From contig NZ_STGI01000001.1 of NCBI RefSeq assembly GCF_004804275.1, positions 310,001 to 374,000 on the forward strand: a stretch of 64,000 nt of DNA, written 5' to 3'. The translations under genes and the position numbers were made by a program. The number at the start of each line of letters is the position of its first letter. Positions within the stretch are counted from its first letter, which is position 1. Positions 1 through 8,410 of the stretch are shown piece by piece. This DNA is from Herbaspirillum sp. ST 5-3 (GTDB lineage: Bacteria > Pseudomonadota > Gammaproteobacteria > Burkholderiales > Burkholderiaceae_D). Below the pieces are notes generated by a model that was not told where the DNA came from, made no database searches, and saw nothing but the letters and a program-made list of their open reading frames with translations.

Positions 1-47
1 TAGACGCGCTGGATCTGGAATACGGGTTGTTGGTTTTGGTCGGACAT
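1..47 (-). CDS. secB: Protein-export chaperone SecB, N-terminal fragment
   Basis: Only the first 15 codons are inside the window; the gene runs off the left edge. The translation starts MSDQNQQPVFQIQRV, which matches the opening of betaproteobacterial SecB, the tetrameric cytosolic chaperone that hands unfolded preproteins to SecA. The location just downstream of grxC on the same strand agrees with the usual rhodanese-grxC-secB order in Burkholderiales. The short fragment limits certainty, but sequence and context agree. Confidence 0.8.
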   Translation of the reverse strand, partial: MSDQNQQPVFQIQRV

Positions 48-122
48 GGGCTACTTTCGTGAGTGTAATAATAAGGAAAAGGACGGCGCATATGCCGTCC
101 CTTCGGTTCAAGCTGCCAAGCG

Positions 123-386
123 TTATGCGCCTTGCAGAAGCGGATCAAGCTTACCCGCGTGATCCAATGCGCTCAAGTCGTCGAAGCCGCCGACGTGCGT
201 GTCGCCGATATAGATCTGCGGCACGGTACGGCGTCCTGTCTTCTGCATCATTTCGGCGCGTTGTTCCGGTTGCAGATCGACGCGGATCTTTTCGATGTTT
301 TCGACGCCCTTGGACTTCAGAAGCCGCTCCGCCATGATGCAATACGGGCAGACGGCGGTACTGTACATTACAACACGTGCGGTCAT
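123..386 (-). CDS. grxC: Glutaredoxin 3
   Basis: An 87-residue dithiol glutaredoxin, the normal length for GrxC. It has the active site C13-P-Y-C16, the cis-proline segment TVPQIYIG and the GG-F-DDL glutathione-site motif. It should reduce disulfides and glutathione mixed disulfides in the cytosol using glutathione, for example as electron donor to ribonucleotide reductase. It lies between the rhodanese gene (upstream on this strand, 13-bp gap) and secB (downstream), probably as one transcript. Confidence 0.95.
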   Translation of the reverse strand: MTARVVMYSTAVCPYCIMAERLLKSKGVENIEKIRVDLQPEQRAEMMQKTGRRTVPQIYIGDTHVGGFDDLSALDHAGKLDPLLQGA

Positions 387-399
387 GATTGCTGCTCCA

Positions 400-801
400 T
401 TACTTCGCGATCGGCAGGCCCTGCGCCTGCCAGCCGGCGACGCCGCCGTCCAGGCTGAACGCCTCCGCGAATCCGGCCTTCTTGAGCGCTGCCACAGCCT
501 TGGCCGAGCGCGTGCCGGACTGGCAAACGACGATCACGGATTTCGACTTGAACTTGTCCAGTTCGCCGATCCTGTTCGACAGTTCCTTCAATGGAATGTT
601 CTTTGCGTCGCGCAAATGCCCGGCGCCGAACTCTGCCGGCTCACGCACATCGACAATCACGGCCTTGCCCTGATTGATGAGTTGCGTCGCCTGCAAAAGG
701 GACACTCTGCTGCCGCGGCGCTGAAGGTTTGGCCAGAGCAAGGCACCGCCGGAAATGAGGGCAATGCCGATCAGCCAGATGTTGTCGAGGAAGAATTTCA
801 C
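400..801 (-). CDS. Membrane-anchored rhodanese-like domain protein
   Basis: A 133-residue protein with one hydrophobic N-terminal segment (about residues 5-23) and a single rhodanese domain (about 35-130). The DVREPAEF motif and the active-site loop C93-QSGTRS are intact, so sulfur transfer chemistry is possible; the physiological acceptor is unknown. The start codon appears to be GTG, preceded by GGAG. It is the first gene of the likely rhodanese-grxC-secB run and faces away from gpmA. Close homologues are common directly upstream of grxC in Burkholderiales. Confidence 0.88.
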   Translation of the reverse strand: MKFFLDNIWLIGIALISGGALLWPNLQRRGSRVSLLQATQLINQGKAVIVDVREPAEFGAGHLRDAKNIPLKELSNRIGELDKFKSKSVIVVCQSGTRSAKAVAALKKAGFAEAFSLDGGVAGWQAQGLPIAK

Positions 802-821
802 AGTACTCCAATGGTCCTAAA

Positions 822-849
822 TGGTTTTAAGCAATCCCGACATTATAAA
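822..849 (+). promoter_or_regulatory. Candidate promoter of gpmA
   Basis: In the 121-bp gap between the divergent rhodanese and gpmA genes, TATAAA (844-849) resembles a -10 box. A poor -35 match (TGGTTT, 822-827) stands 16 bp upstream. This is the only sigma70-like pair I noticed in the gap, and it rests on sequence alone. Confidence 0.3.
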
Positions 850-922
850 ATAGAAGCCGAAACAGGATTTCCAAATCACGGCATCATCTTATAAATTCCT
901 TATTTCTCTTCATTACTGAACC

Positions 923-1669
923 ATGTACAAAATCGTATTCATGCGTCACGGCGAATCCACGTGGAACCTGGACAATCGTTTTACCGGCTGGACGGACGTC
1001 GATCTGACGGAAAAAGGCATCGCCGAGGCACGCCAGGCCGGCAAGATCCTGAAGGAAGCCGGATTCACCTTCGACCTCGCCTACACCTCGGTGCTCAAAC
1101 GCGCGATCCGCACCCTGTGGCTGACCATGGACGAGATGGACCTGATGTGGTTGCCCGTAGTGAACGACTGGCGTCTGAACGAGCGCCATTACGGCGCCCT
1201 GCAGGGCCTGAACAAGGCGGAGACCGCAGCCAAGTACGGCGACGAGCAAGTTCTGATCTGGCGCCGCAGCTACGACACCCCGCCGAATCCGCTGGAGCCG
1301 AACGATCCGCGCACCTCGTATAACGACCCGCGCTATGCCAGCCTGAAAAAGGAACAGATTCCGCTCACCGAATGCCTGAAGGACACCGTGGCGCGCGTGA
1401 TGCCTGCATGGGATGAGTCGATTGCTCCTGCCATCCGCGCCGGCAAGAAAATCCTCGTTTCCGCCCACGGCAACAGCCTGCGCGCGCTGATCAAGAGCCT
1501 GGACGGCATCAGCGACAAGGACATCGTCGGCCTGAACATCCCGAACGGCCAGCCGCTTGTGTATGAGCTGGATGCCGATCTGAAGCCGATCAAGAGCTAT
1601 TACCTGGGCGACCAGGCGGCAATTGAAGCGGCCATGAAGGCGGTCGCCAGCCAGGGAAAAGCCAAGTAA
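923..1669 (+). CDS. gpmA: 2,3-bisphosphoglycerate-dependent phosphoglycerate mutase
   Basis: A 248-residue cytosolic enzyme that interconverts 3- and 2-phosphoglycerate in glycolysis and gluconeogenesis. It opens with the phosphohistidine motif MRHGES (H9) and has the ERHYG segment (E87, H89) and the second catalytic histidine in SAHGNS (H182). Length and motifs fit the cofactor-dependent dPGM family exactly. It is transcribed away from the rhodanese gene and lies 48 bp before the EnvC-like gene, an order repeated in many Burkholderiales. Confidence 0.96.
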   Translation: MYKIVFMRHGESTWNLDNRFTGWTDVDLTEKGIAEARQAGKILKEAGFTFDLAYTSVLKRAIRTLWLTMDEMDLMWLPVVNDWRLNERHYGALQGLNKAETAAKYGDEQVLIWRRSYDTPPNPLEPNDPRTSYNDPRYASLKKEQIPLTECLKDTVARVMPAWDESIAPAIRAGKKILVSAHGNSLRALIKSLDGISDKDIVGLNIPNGQPLVYELDADLKPIKSYYLGDQAAIEAAMKAVASQGKAK

Positions 1670-1717
1670 GCTCGCCATGCAGCCCATTCGTCACTTCGGA
1701 ACCTGATAGGAATCTTC

Positions 1718-3112
1718 TTGTTTGATCGCACGTCCTTCGGGAGAAGATGCCTCATTGCGCTCGGAGTGACCGCGCTGCTGCTCCACACCGCAAGCTTTGC
1801 GGCCAAGGTCAGCGAACGCACGCGCCAGAAGCACGAGGCCGAGGCCGAGCGCGCCGAGTTGCAGAAGAAACTCGACGCGCTCAAGCACGACATCTCCCAG
1901 ACCGAAACAGCCAAAAGCCATGCAGCCGATGCGCTCGCGCATTCGGAAGAGGCGATTTCGCAGGCCAATCGCGCCCTGCACGAGCTGGATCAGGACCAGC
2001 ACGAGATCGAATCCAAAATTACACGCTTGTCGGAAGAACAGGACCGGCTCGCCAAATCCATCGCCGACCAGCAGAAGCGCCTCGCGACCTTGCTGCGCGA
2101 ACAGTACATGGCCGGCAACGAAGACCGGATCAAGCTGCTGCTTTCCGGCGACAATCCCAACCGCATCAACCGCGACCTGCAGTACATGGGCTACGTCTCG
2201 CAGGCGCAGGCAAAACTGATCGGCTCGCTGCGCGCGAATCTCCACGCGATCGAAGACAACAAGGCGACAACCCAGGAAGCCAAGGGCGAGCTCGACCAGA
2301 TCGCGCAGGAACAGCGCCAGCAAAAAGCCCGGCTGGAGCAGGAAAAGGCGCACCACGCGACCCTGCTCGCGCAACTGTCGAACAAATTGGCCGCGCAGCG
2401 CAAGCAGGCCGGCAATATCGAGCGCGATGACCAAAGGCTCGCCGGGCTTGTCGACAAGCTGGCAAAATTAATCGAAGAGCAACGAAAGGCCGAAGCTGCC
2501 GCGCAGGAGCGGCGTCGCCAGGAGCAACTCGCCCGGGCGAAGGCAAGAACCGAGGCCGCGGCGGCGGCAAAGCTGAGTTCCGTCAAAACACCGGGTCGTA
2601 ATCCTGATGCAATTGACGATGATGCACCACCAAAATTGTTGGGACGAAATGAACTCACGCCGGATGGCGGCGTCCAAGACGGGTCTGTTGGCCGTGGGAA
2701 CTGGCCAGCATTCGGGGGGCTGCGCGGGCAACTGCGGCTTCCGGTCAAGGGCGACGTGGTCGCCAAATATGGCAGCAAGCGCGGTGACGGCCCGAGCTGG
2801 AAAGGTTTGTTCATCCGCACGGCGGAAGGCGCGGATGTCAAGGCCGTGGCCGGTGGCCAGGTCGTTTTTGCCGATTGGCTGCGCGGCTTTGGCAATCTGA
2901 TCATCGTCGACCATGGCGATCAGTACATGACCATCTACGGCAACAACCAGGCGGTGCTGAAACGCGTTGGTGATATTGTCAAAACGGGCGAAATCATTGC
3001 CAGCGCGGGCAATAGCGGCGGCAACGAACAATCGGGTTTATACTTTGAAATGCGGCATCAAGGCCGCGCAATCGATCCGCTAGCCTGGCTGTCAGGCACA
3101 TTCGCAAAATGA
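1718..3112 (+). CDS. envC: EnvC-like murein hydrolase activator (M23/LytM domain)
   Basis: A 464-residue exported protein: hydrophobic signal segment (about 10-29), long charged coiled coil (about 30-280), a low-complexity linker and a C-terminal LytM domain (about 340-457). The LytM domain has lost zinc ligands: the usual RxHxGxD region reads SWKGLF and the HxH region reads LYFEMR. This is how EnvC differs from active M23 peptidases; EnvC activates amidases AmiA/AmiB at the septum. The start is an inferred TTG with AGGA upstream, because no ATG fits. It is followed within 50 bp by ctpA. Confidence 0.88.
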   Translation: MFDRTSFGRRCLIALGVTALLLHTASFAAKVSERTRQKHEAEAERAELQKKLDALKHDISQTETAKSHAADALAHSEEAISQANRALHELDQDQHEIESKITRLSEEQDRLAKSIADQQKRLATLLREQYMAGNEDRIKLLLSGDNPNRINRDLQYMGYVSQAQAKLIGSLRANLHAIEDNKATTQEAKGELDQIAQEQRQQKARLEQEKAHHATLLAQLSNKLAAQRKQAGNIERDDQRLAGLVDKLAKLIEEQRKAEAAAQERRRQEQLARAKARTEAAAAAKLSSVKTPGRNPDAIDDDAPPKLLGRNELTPDGGVQDGSVGRGNWPAFGGLRGQLRLPVKGDVVAKYGSKRGDGPSWKGLFIRTAEGADVKAVAGGQVVFADWLRGFGNLIIVDHGDQYMTIYGNNQAVLKRVGDIVKTGEIIASAGNSGGNEQSGLYFEMRHQGRAIDPLAWLSGTFAK

Positions 3113-3160
3113 CCACGAGTGTGCCGGACAGCCAGGCTTGTGCAACTTTCAGGTGGAGAC

Positions 3161-4642
3161 ATGAGCAGCAAACTTAAGAACTTCGGCCTTATCGGTTTAG
3201 GCGTCATCGCGGGCATCGCCGGTTCGATGCAATTCGACGCGAGCGCGCAAAAGAACACCGCCCCGCTGCCCCTGGAAGAACTGCGCCAGCTAGCCGATGT
3301 ATTCGGTCTGATCAAGACCGATTACGTGGAACCTGTCGAAGACAAGAAACTGCTGACAGAAGCGATTTCCGGCATGGTCGCATCGCTCGATCCGCATTCC
3401 GCCTATCTCGACAAGAAGGCCTTCAAGGAATTGCGCGAAGGCACGCAGGGCAAGTTCGTCGGCCTCGGCATCGAAGTCGGCATGGAAGACGGCTATGTGA
3501 AAGTCATCTCGCCGATCGAGGATTCGCCTGCGTTCAAGGCCGGCCTGAAAGCCGGTGACCTCATTACCCGCCTGGACAACACGCCGGTCAAGGGTTTGAC
3601 GCTGGATGAAGCGGTCAAGCGCATGCGCGGCGAGCCGAACACCAAGATCACGCTGACCATCGCCCGCAAGGATGAAGACAAGCCGATCATCGTCACCATC
3701 GTGCGTCAGGAAATCCGCGTGCAAAGCGTGAAGTCCAAGGTGATCGAACCCGGCTATGCCTGGCTGCGCGTCGCGCAGTTCCAGGAACCGACCGTGGACG
3801 ACCTGTCCAAGAAGATCAGCGCAATCTATGCACAGGACCCGAACCTGAAGGGCCTCGTGCTCGACCTGCGCAATGATCCGGGCGGCGTGCTGCCGGGCGC
3901 GATCGGCGTCTCGGCCGCTTTCCTGCCGAAGGATGTGCCTGTCGTCTCCACCAACGGACAGTTGCCGGATTCGAAGCAGACTTTCTATGCACGCCGCGAG
4001 TTCTACACCTCCTCGCGCATGGCGGCAAACGACCCGCTGGCGAAACTGCCGGATGCCATCAAGAAAGTGCCGATGGTCGTGCTGGTCAACACCGGTTCCG
4101 CCTCCGCATCGGAAATCGTCGCCGGCGCCCTGCAGGACTACAAGCGCGCCACCATCATGGGCACGCAGACTTTCGGCAAAGGCTCGGTGCAGACCATCCG
4201 CCAGCTGACCGCCGACACCGCGGTCAAGCTGACCACGGCGCGCTACTACACGCCGAACGGCCGCTCGATCCAGGCCAAGGGCATCGTGCCTGACTTGCTG
4301 GTGGATGAATACGCCGACGGCGACGGGCTGAACGGCCTGCGCCTGCGTGAATCGGACCTGCAAAAGCACCTGCACAACGACAAGGACAAGGATGAAGCGG
4401 CGCGCAAGATCGATGAACTGGAAGAAGAACAGCGCATCGCCGCCCTCGAGAAAAAGCGCAAGCCGCTCGAGTTCGGCAGCAAGGACGACTTCCAGCTGGC
4501 ACAGGCGCTGAACCACCTGAAAGGCATGCCGGTGCAGCTTTCCAAGTCTGCGCAGATCGAAAGCAAGAAGGAAAACACCATCAACGAAAAGAAGAACGGT
4601 GACAAGAACGGAAACGGTAACGGGCACGGCGAGAAGAAATAA
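3161..4642 (+). CDS. ctpA: Carboxyl-terminal processing protease (S41 family, CtpA-like)
   Basis: A 493-residue periplasmic serine protease with an N-terminal hydrophobic signal or anchor (about 7-22), a PDZ domain (about 95-180) and the S41 core. The catalytic Ser-Lys dyad is S315 in GSASASEI and K340 in FGKGSVQ. An in-frame GTG lies at 3119, but the ATG at 3161 has a good ribosome site (AGGTGGAG) and puts the signal segment at the N-terminus. The last about 25 residues are a Lys/Asn/Gly-rich hydrophilic tail. CtpA proteases trim periplasmic proteins, often murein hydrolases, so the position behind envC fits. Confidence 0.93.
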   Translation: MSSKLKNFGLIGLGVIAGIAGSMQFDASAQKNTAPLPLEELRQLADVFGLIKTDYVEPVEDKKLLTEAISGMVASLDPHSAYLDKKAFKELREGTQGKFVGLGIEVGMEDGYVKVISPIEDSPAFKAGLKAGDLITRLDNTPVKGLTLDEAVKRMRGEPNTKITLTIARKDEDKPIIVTIVRQEIRVQSVKSKVIEPGYAWLRVAQFQEPTVDDLSKKISAIYAQDPNLKGLVLDLRNDPGGVLPGAIGVSAAFLPKDVPVVSTNGQLPDSKQTFYARREFYTSSRMAANDPLAKLPDAIKKVPMVVLVNTGSASASEIVAGALQDYKRATIMGTQTFGKGSVQTIRQLTADTAVKLTTARYYTPNGRSIQAKGIVPDLLVDEYADGDGLNGLRLRESDLQKHLHNDKDKDEAARKIDELEEEQRIAALEKKRKPLEFGSKDDFQLAQALNHLKGMPVQLSKSAQIESKKENTINEKKNGDKNGNGNGHGEKK

Positions 4643-4660
4643 GCCTCCCTTGCACTGACA

Positions 4661-4690
4661 AAAGGCCGCAGCGATGCGGCCTTTTTCTTT
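4661..4690 (+). terminator. Rho-independent terminator after ctpA
   Basis: GGCCGCA and TGCGGCC form a stem around a GCGA loop, followed by CTTTTTCTTTT. It lies 18 bp after the ctpA stop codon and should end the gpmA-envC-ctpA transcript. Confidence 0.85.
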
Positions 4691-4779
4691 TGCGGCAAGA
4701 CGCATGTTTTGCGTGTTGTCATGCCTTCGGGCCCGACAAAGGGTAATTTACACAGAGGAAGCCCGCCGGAGACAGAAAC

Positions 4780-6081
4780 ATGCAAGACCCGACAGCGTTG
4801 CCTGCATCCCCACGCAGCTTGCCGGCGCAAAAACAGTCCTGGGTAAAAAAGCTTGGTCCGGGACTGATAACCGGCGCCGCCGACGACGACCCCAGCGGTA
4901 TCGCCACCTATTCGCAAGCCGGCGCGCAATTCGGCTTGAACATGCTCTGGACGGTGTTCTTCACCTATCCTTTGATGGTGGGTATCCAGATCGTCAGCGC
5001 AAAGATCGGCCGTGTGAGCGGCAAGGGATTGGCGAGCAACATGCGCATTCACTATCCTGCCTGGCTGGTCTATTCCGTCGTCGGATTGCTGCTGGTTGCC
5101 AACACGATCAATATCGCCGCCGACGTATCTGCCATGGGCGAATCCCTCGCCCTGCTCATAGGCGGGCCGCCGCATCTCTATGCGGCAACGCTCGGCATCG
5201 TCTCGCTCCTGCTGCAGGTGTTCATTCCGTACAGTCGGTACGTCCGCTTTCTGAAATGGCTGACACTGGGCTTGCTGGCCTATGTCGCGACGGCGCTGGT
5301 CGTCGACGTTCCATGGAGCAAAGCCGCCGCGGCGACGTTCCTGCCACGCCTGTCGTGGACGCCGGAGTTCATCACCACCATCGTCGCAGTGTTTGGCACC
5401 ACGATCAGCCCTTACCTGTTCTTCTGGCAGGCGTCACAAGAGGTTGAGGAGCAACAGGCCAACCCGGCATCCTCTCCGCTGAAGGAGGCTCCCGATCAGG
5501 CGAAAGCGAATTTCAGACGCATACGGCTCGATACCATCATCGGCATGGGATTCTCGAACCTGGTCGCCTTCTTTATCATCCTGACGGCAGCGGTGACGCT
5601 GCATGCACACGGCATCACGGACATCCAGACATCGGCGCAGGCTGCAACGGCACTGCGGCCCATCGCCGGGCAATTTGCCTACCTGCTCTTCAGCATGGGA
5701 ATCGTCGGCACCGGGCTCCTGTCGGTCCCGGCCCTTGCGGGATCCGCCGCGTACGCCATGGCGGGCGCATTCAACTGGACGGACGGACTTGAACACACGC
5801 CCGCGACGGCGAAAAAATTCTACGGCATCATTGCCGTTGCGACGCTCGGCGGGATCGGCTTGTGCTTCACACCGGTCGATCCGATCAAGGCACTGTATTG
5901 GAGCGCAGTCATCAATGGCGTGATCTCGGTGCCGATCATGGCCGTGATGATGCTGATGGCCGGGCATCGGGAAATCATGGGACGCTTCGTGATCGGCGCA
6001 CGGCTGCGAATCGCCGGGTGGCTGGCGACCGTCATGATGGCCGCCGCCGTGGGCGCCATGTTCTGGGCATTGATGCACTAG
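4780..6081 (+). CDS. Nramp-related divalent metal transporter with altered metal site
   Basis: A 433-residue inner-membrane protein with about 11 hydrophobic segments. The start of TM1 reads GAADDDPSGIATY, recognisably the Nramp DPGN region but as DPSG (D37-G40). The TM6 region reads TTISPYLFFWQ (around S210-P211-Y212) where Mn/Fe transporters have MPHN. The Asn and Met metal ligands of classical Nramps are therefore missing, while Asp37 remains. Family membership is clear; whether the substrate is Mn, Fe, Mg or another ion is not. It stands alone on the + strand between a terminator and moeB. Confidence 0.82.
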   Translation: MQDPTALPASPRSLPAQKQSWVKKLGPGLITGAADDDPSGIATYSQAGAQFGLNMLWTVFFTYPLMVGIQIVSAKIGRVSGKGLASNMRIHYPAWLVYSVVGLLLVANTINIAADVSAMGESLALLIGGPPHLYAATLGIVSLLLQVFIPYSRYVRFLKWLTLGLLAYVATALVVDVPWSKAAAATFLPRLSWTPEFITTIVAVFGTTISPYLFFWQASQEVEEQQANPASSPLKEAPDQAKANFRRIRLDTIIGMGFSNLVAFFIILTAAVTLHAHGITDIQTSAQAATALRPIAGQFAYLLFSMGIVGTGLLSVPALAGSAAYAMAGAFNWTDGLEHTPATAKKFYGIIAVATLGGIGLCFTPVDPIKALYWSAVINGVISVPIMAVMMLMAGHREIMGRFVIGARLRIAGWLATVMMAAAVGAMFWALMH

Positions 6082-6179
6082 CGCGTGTCATGGCGGAGAA
6101 AAGCTGGTGCGGACCCTCCGTGCACTTTAGAATGAGCTTGATGAATGAGCCGCTCCGGCTCGGCAAGCAAAACAGCTCC

Positions 6180-6941
6180 ATGGACGACAATCAACTTCTC
6201 CGCTATTCCCGCCATATCCTGCTCGACGAGATCGGCATCGAGGGCCAGGAAAAATTGCTGGCTGCGCACGCGCTGGTCATCGGCGCAGGGGGCCTCGGCT
6301 CCCCCGCCGCGTACTACCTCGCTTCGGCCGGCATCGGCAAGATCACGCTGGTCGACAACGACACTGTCGATCTCACCAACCTGCAGCGCCAGATCCTGCA
6401 TACCACCGAGCGCGTCGGCCAGCCGAAGGCCGAGTCCGGCAAGCAGACGCTGGCCCGGATCAACCCCGAGGTCGAGGTATGCGCCTTGAATGAGCGCGTG
6501 GAAGGCGAACGCCTTTCGGAACTGGTACGACAGGCCACCGTCGTGCTGGATTGCAGCGACAACTTCGCCACCCGGCATGCGGTCAATCGCGCCTGCGTCG
6601 CGCACAAGGTGCCGCTGGTGTCGGGCGCGGCGATCCGCTTCGACGGCCAGATTTCCGTCTACGATACGCGCCACGAAGATGCGCCCTGCTATGCGTGTCT
6701 GTTTCCGCCGGAACAGCAATTCGAGGAGGTGCTGTGTTCAACCATGGGCGTGTTCGCGCCGCTGGTTGGCATCATCGGCGCCATGCAGGCGGCGGAAGCA
6801 CTGAAGCTGGTCGCCGGGGTGGGGGAATCCCTGGCCGGGCGCCTTCTTCTGCTGGACGCGCGTCATATGGAGTGGACCAGCATCAAGATTGCGCGCACGC
6901 CTGCCTGCCCGGTCTGCGGGAATGCGGCTAATCCTGCATGA
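6180..6941 (+). CDS. moeB: Molybdopterin-synthase adenylyltransferase (MoeB/ThiF/HesA family)
   Basis: A 253-residue E1-like enzyme that adenylates the C-terminal glycine of MoaD (or ThiS) with ATP. It shows the nucleotide-binding GAGGLGSP motif (residues 36-43), the CSTMGV segment with the conserved cysteine, and two Cys-x2-Cys zinc pairs (CYAC, CPVC). The ATG at 6180 starts the conserved N-terminus MDDNQLLRYSRHILL; longer in-frame versions add nothing conserved. No other molybdopterin genes are nearby, so it may serve molybdopterin, thiamine or both. Confidence 0.9.
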   Translation: MDDNQLLRYSRHILLDEIGIEGQEKLLAAHALVIGAGGLGSPAAYYLASAGIGKITLVDNDTVDLTNLQRQILHTTERVGQPKAESGKQTLARINPEVEVCALNERVEGERLSELVRQATVVLDCSDNFATRHAVNRACVAHKVPLVSGAAIRFDGQISVYDTRHEDAPCYACLFPPEQQFEEVLCSTMGVFAPLVGIIGAMQAAEALKLVAGVGESLAGRLLLLDARHMEWTSIKIARTPACPVCGNAANPA

Positions 6942-7326
6942 TCAACGCGCGCATCGAGCACGTCGGAGCCATTTGCACAGTGCGCTCGGCGCTGATCGAC
7001 GTCGCGCTCTCCATCATGGAATTGCCGATAATATCGCTCGTGCCGGAAGTCTCTGTCACCGGCTCGTCGAAGAGCGCACGATAGACGCTGTACACGGCAA
7101 AATGGCGTGATTCCGCAGGCAAGGCTTGTGTCGCATCGACGGCGTCGCTCGCATTCCCGCTATCGCCCGCCACGTTTGCCGCTGTACTGACGAAACCGTC
7201 CGCCGCCGTTTCCCTTTTCATATCATCGCTGCGGCACGCTGCCAGCGAAATCGCAACGACGACGCCCGCGACGGTTGCAGCCAAGCCCGCCGGTAAAATG
7301 GCGCATCCGGATTTTCGATTGAACAT
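6928..7326 (-). CDS. Small lipoprotein of unknown function
   Basis: A 132-residue protein that begins with a positively charged, hydrophobic signal and a lipobox ISLAAC (C31). The mature part is Ser/Thr/Ala-rich and then has a more ordered C-terminal section (HFAVYSVYRALFDEP). The start at 7326 is favoured by AGGGGAGA just upstream; the frame is open for another 58 codons but without conserved sequence. Its 3' end overlaps moeB convergently by 14 bp. I do not recognise a family and assign no function beyond membrane attachment. Confidence 0.65.
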   Translation of the reverse strand: MFNRKSGCAILPAGLAATVAGVVVAISLAACRSDDMKRETAADGFVSTAANVAGDSGNASDAVDATQALPAESRHFAVYSVYRALFDEPVTETSGTSDIIGNSMMESATSISAERTVQMAPTCSMRALIMQD

Positions 7327-7515
7327 GTCAGTCTCCCCTGACATGATTATTGGCGATTCCCTGCGTCGCTCTTTGGCTTGTATCAACCGGCTTACAGGCT
7401 CGGACTCCGCGCCGCACCGCGATTGGATGCAACGCACCCTTCGGCACGGCGAAAGGGGCAGTGCTACAATCGAACGGCTGTTTTCTTTCCTCCCAAGCAA
7501 TTCCCATCTTCGTTC

Positions 7516-8406
7516 ATGCCCGCAGCCGATCTCATCAAGCTGGTTTTTCTTGCCGCCATTTGGGGAGGCTCATTCATTTTTCTGCGCGTCGCGGCGCCGG
7601 AATTCGGCCCAGTCCTGACCGCCACGCTGCGCACTTCGCTGGCCGGCACTGCCTTGATGGTCTTCGCTGCGCTGACCGGCGTCAGAATGGATTGGCGCAA
7701 GAACCTGAAGCCCTTCGTGGTGGTCGGACTGTTTGCCGGCGCGATTCCGTTTTCCTGCTTTTCGTTCGCCGCGCTGTATTTGCCCGCGGCGCATTCCGCC
7801 GTGTTGAATGCCACCGCACCGCTGTTCGGCGCGGTGTTTTCGGTGGTCTGGCTGGCGGAGCGCCTGACGATGCTCAAGCTGGGCGGGCTGGTGCTCGGCG
7901 TCATCGGTGTCGCGATCCTGGTCGGCGCAGGCACCTTGCCGATCACCGCTGCGACATTGCTTGCCATCGGTGCGTGCCTGGTTGCGGCTGCCTGTTATGC
8001 CTTGTCGAGCATTATCGTGAAAAAGACCGGCCGCCCCGGCGGCATTCATCCGATTGCGATGGCAACCGGCTCGCTTGCGCTGGGCGGGTTAATCATGGCG
8101 CCGAGCATACCGTTTTCCCTGCCGCATGCCATGCCGTCGCCGCTGGCGATTGGCTGCATCATCGCCATCTCGCTGCTGTCGTCCGGCGTGGCGCAGGCCC
8201 TGTTCATTCCCTTGATCGTCAAGGTCGGCCCGACGCGCGCCATGAGCGTGTCCTTCCTGATCCCGCTGTTCAGCATGCTGTGGGGCTTCCTCTTTCTGCA
8301 TGAATCGGTCGGACTGTCGACCCTGGTCGGCGGGATAATCGTCTTAATGTCGATGGGCATGGTCTTGTCGGCATCGCGTCACGAACCAGTCAACCCGGAA
8401 CGCTGA
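7516..8406 (+). CDS. EamA/DMT-family transporter
   Basis: A 296-residue inner-membrane protein with about ten transmembrane segments and two EamA repeats (first opening LAAIWGGSFIFLRVAAPEF). Members export amino acids, metabolites or drugs; the substrate cannot be read from sequence. The ATG at 7516 is chosen because the hydrophobic first helix begins right after it; upstream in-frame codons are not membrane-like. It is followed after 4 bp by an MFS gene on the same strand, suggesting co-transcription. Confidence 0.87.
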   Translation: MPAADLIKLVFLAAIWGGSFIFLRVAAPEFGPVLTATLRTSLAGTALMVFAALTGVRMDWRKNLKPFVVVGLFAGAIPFSCFSFAALYLPAAHSAVLNATAPLFGAVFSVVWLAERLTMLKLGGLVLGVIGVAILVGAGTLPITAATLLAIGACLVAAACYALSSIIVKKTGRPGGIHPIAMATGSLALGGLIMAPSIPFSLPHAMPSPLAIGCIIAISLLSSGVAQALFIPLIVKVGPTRAMSVSFLIPLFSMLWGFLFLHESVGLSTLVGGIIVLMSMGMVLSASRHEPVNPER

Positions 8407-8410
8407 ATCC

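Noticed and set aside
2166-2904. Large minus-strand frames opposite the EnvC-like gene
   Set aside because: They are antisense shadows of the coiled-coil coding region, with biased composition and no start signals.
5862-6179. A 106-residue extension upstream of MoeB
   Set aside because: It overlaps the Nramp-like gene in another frame and lacks conserved sequence; the family start is at 6180.
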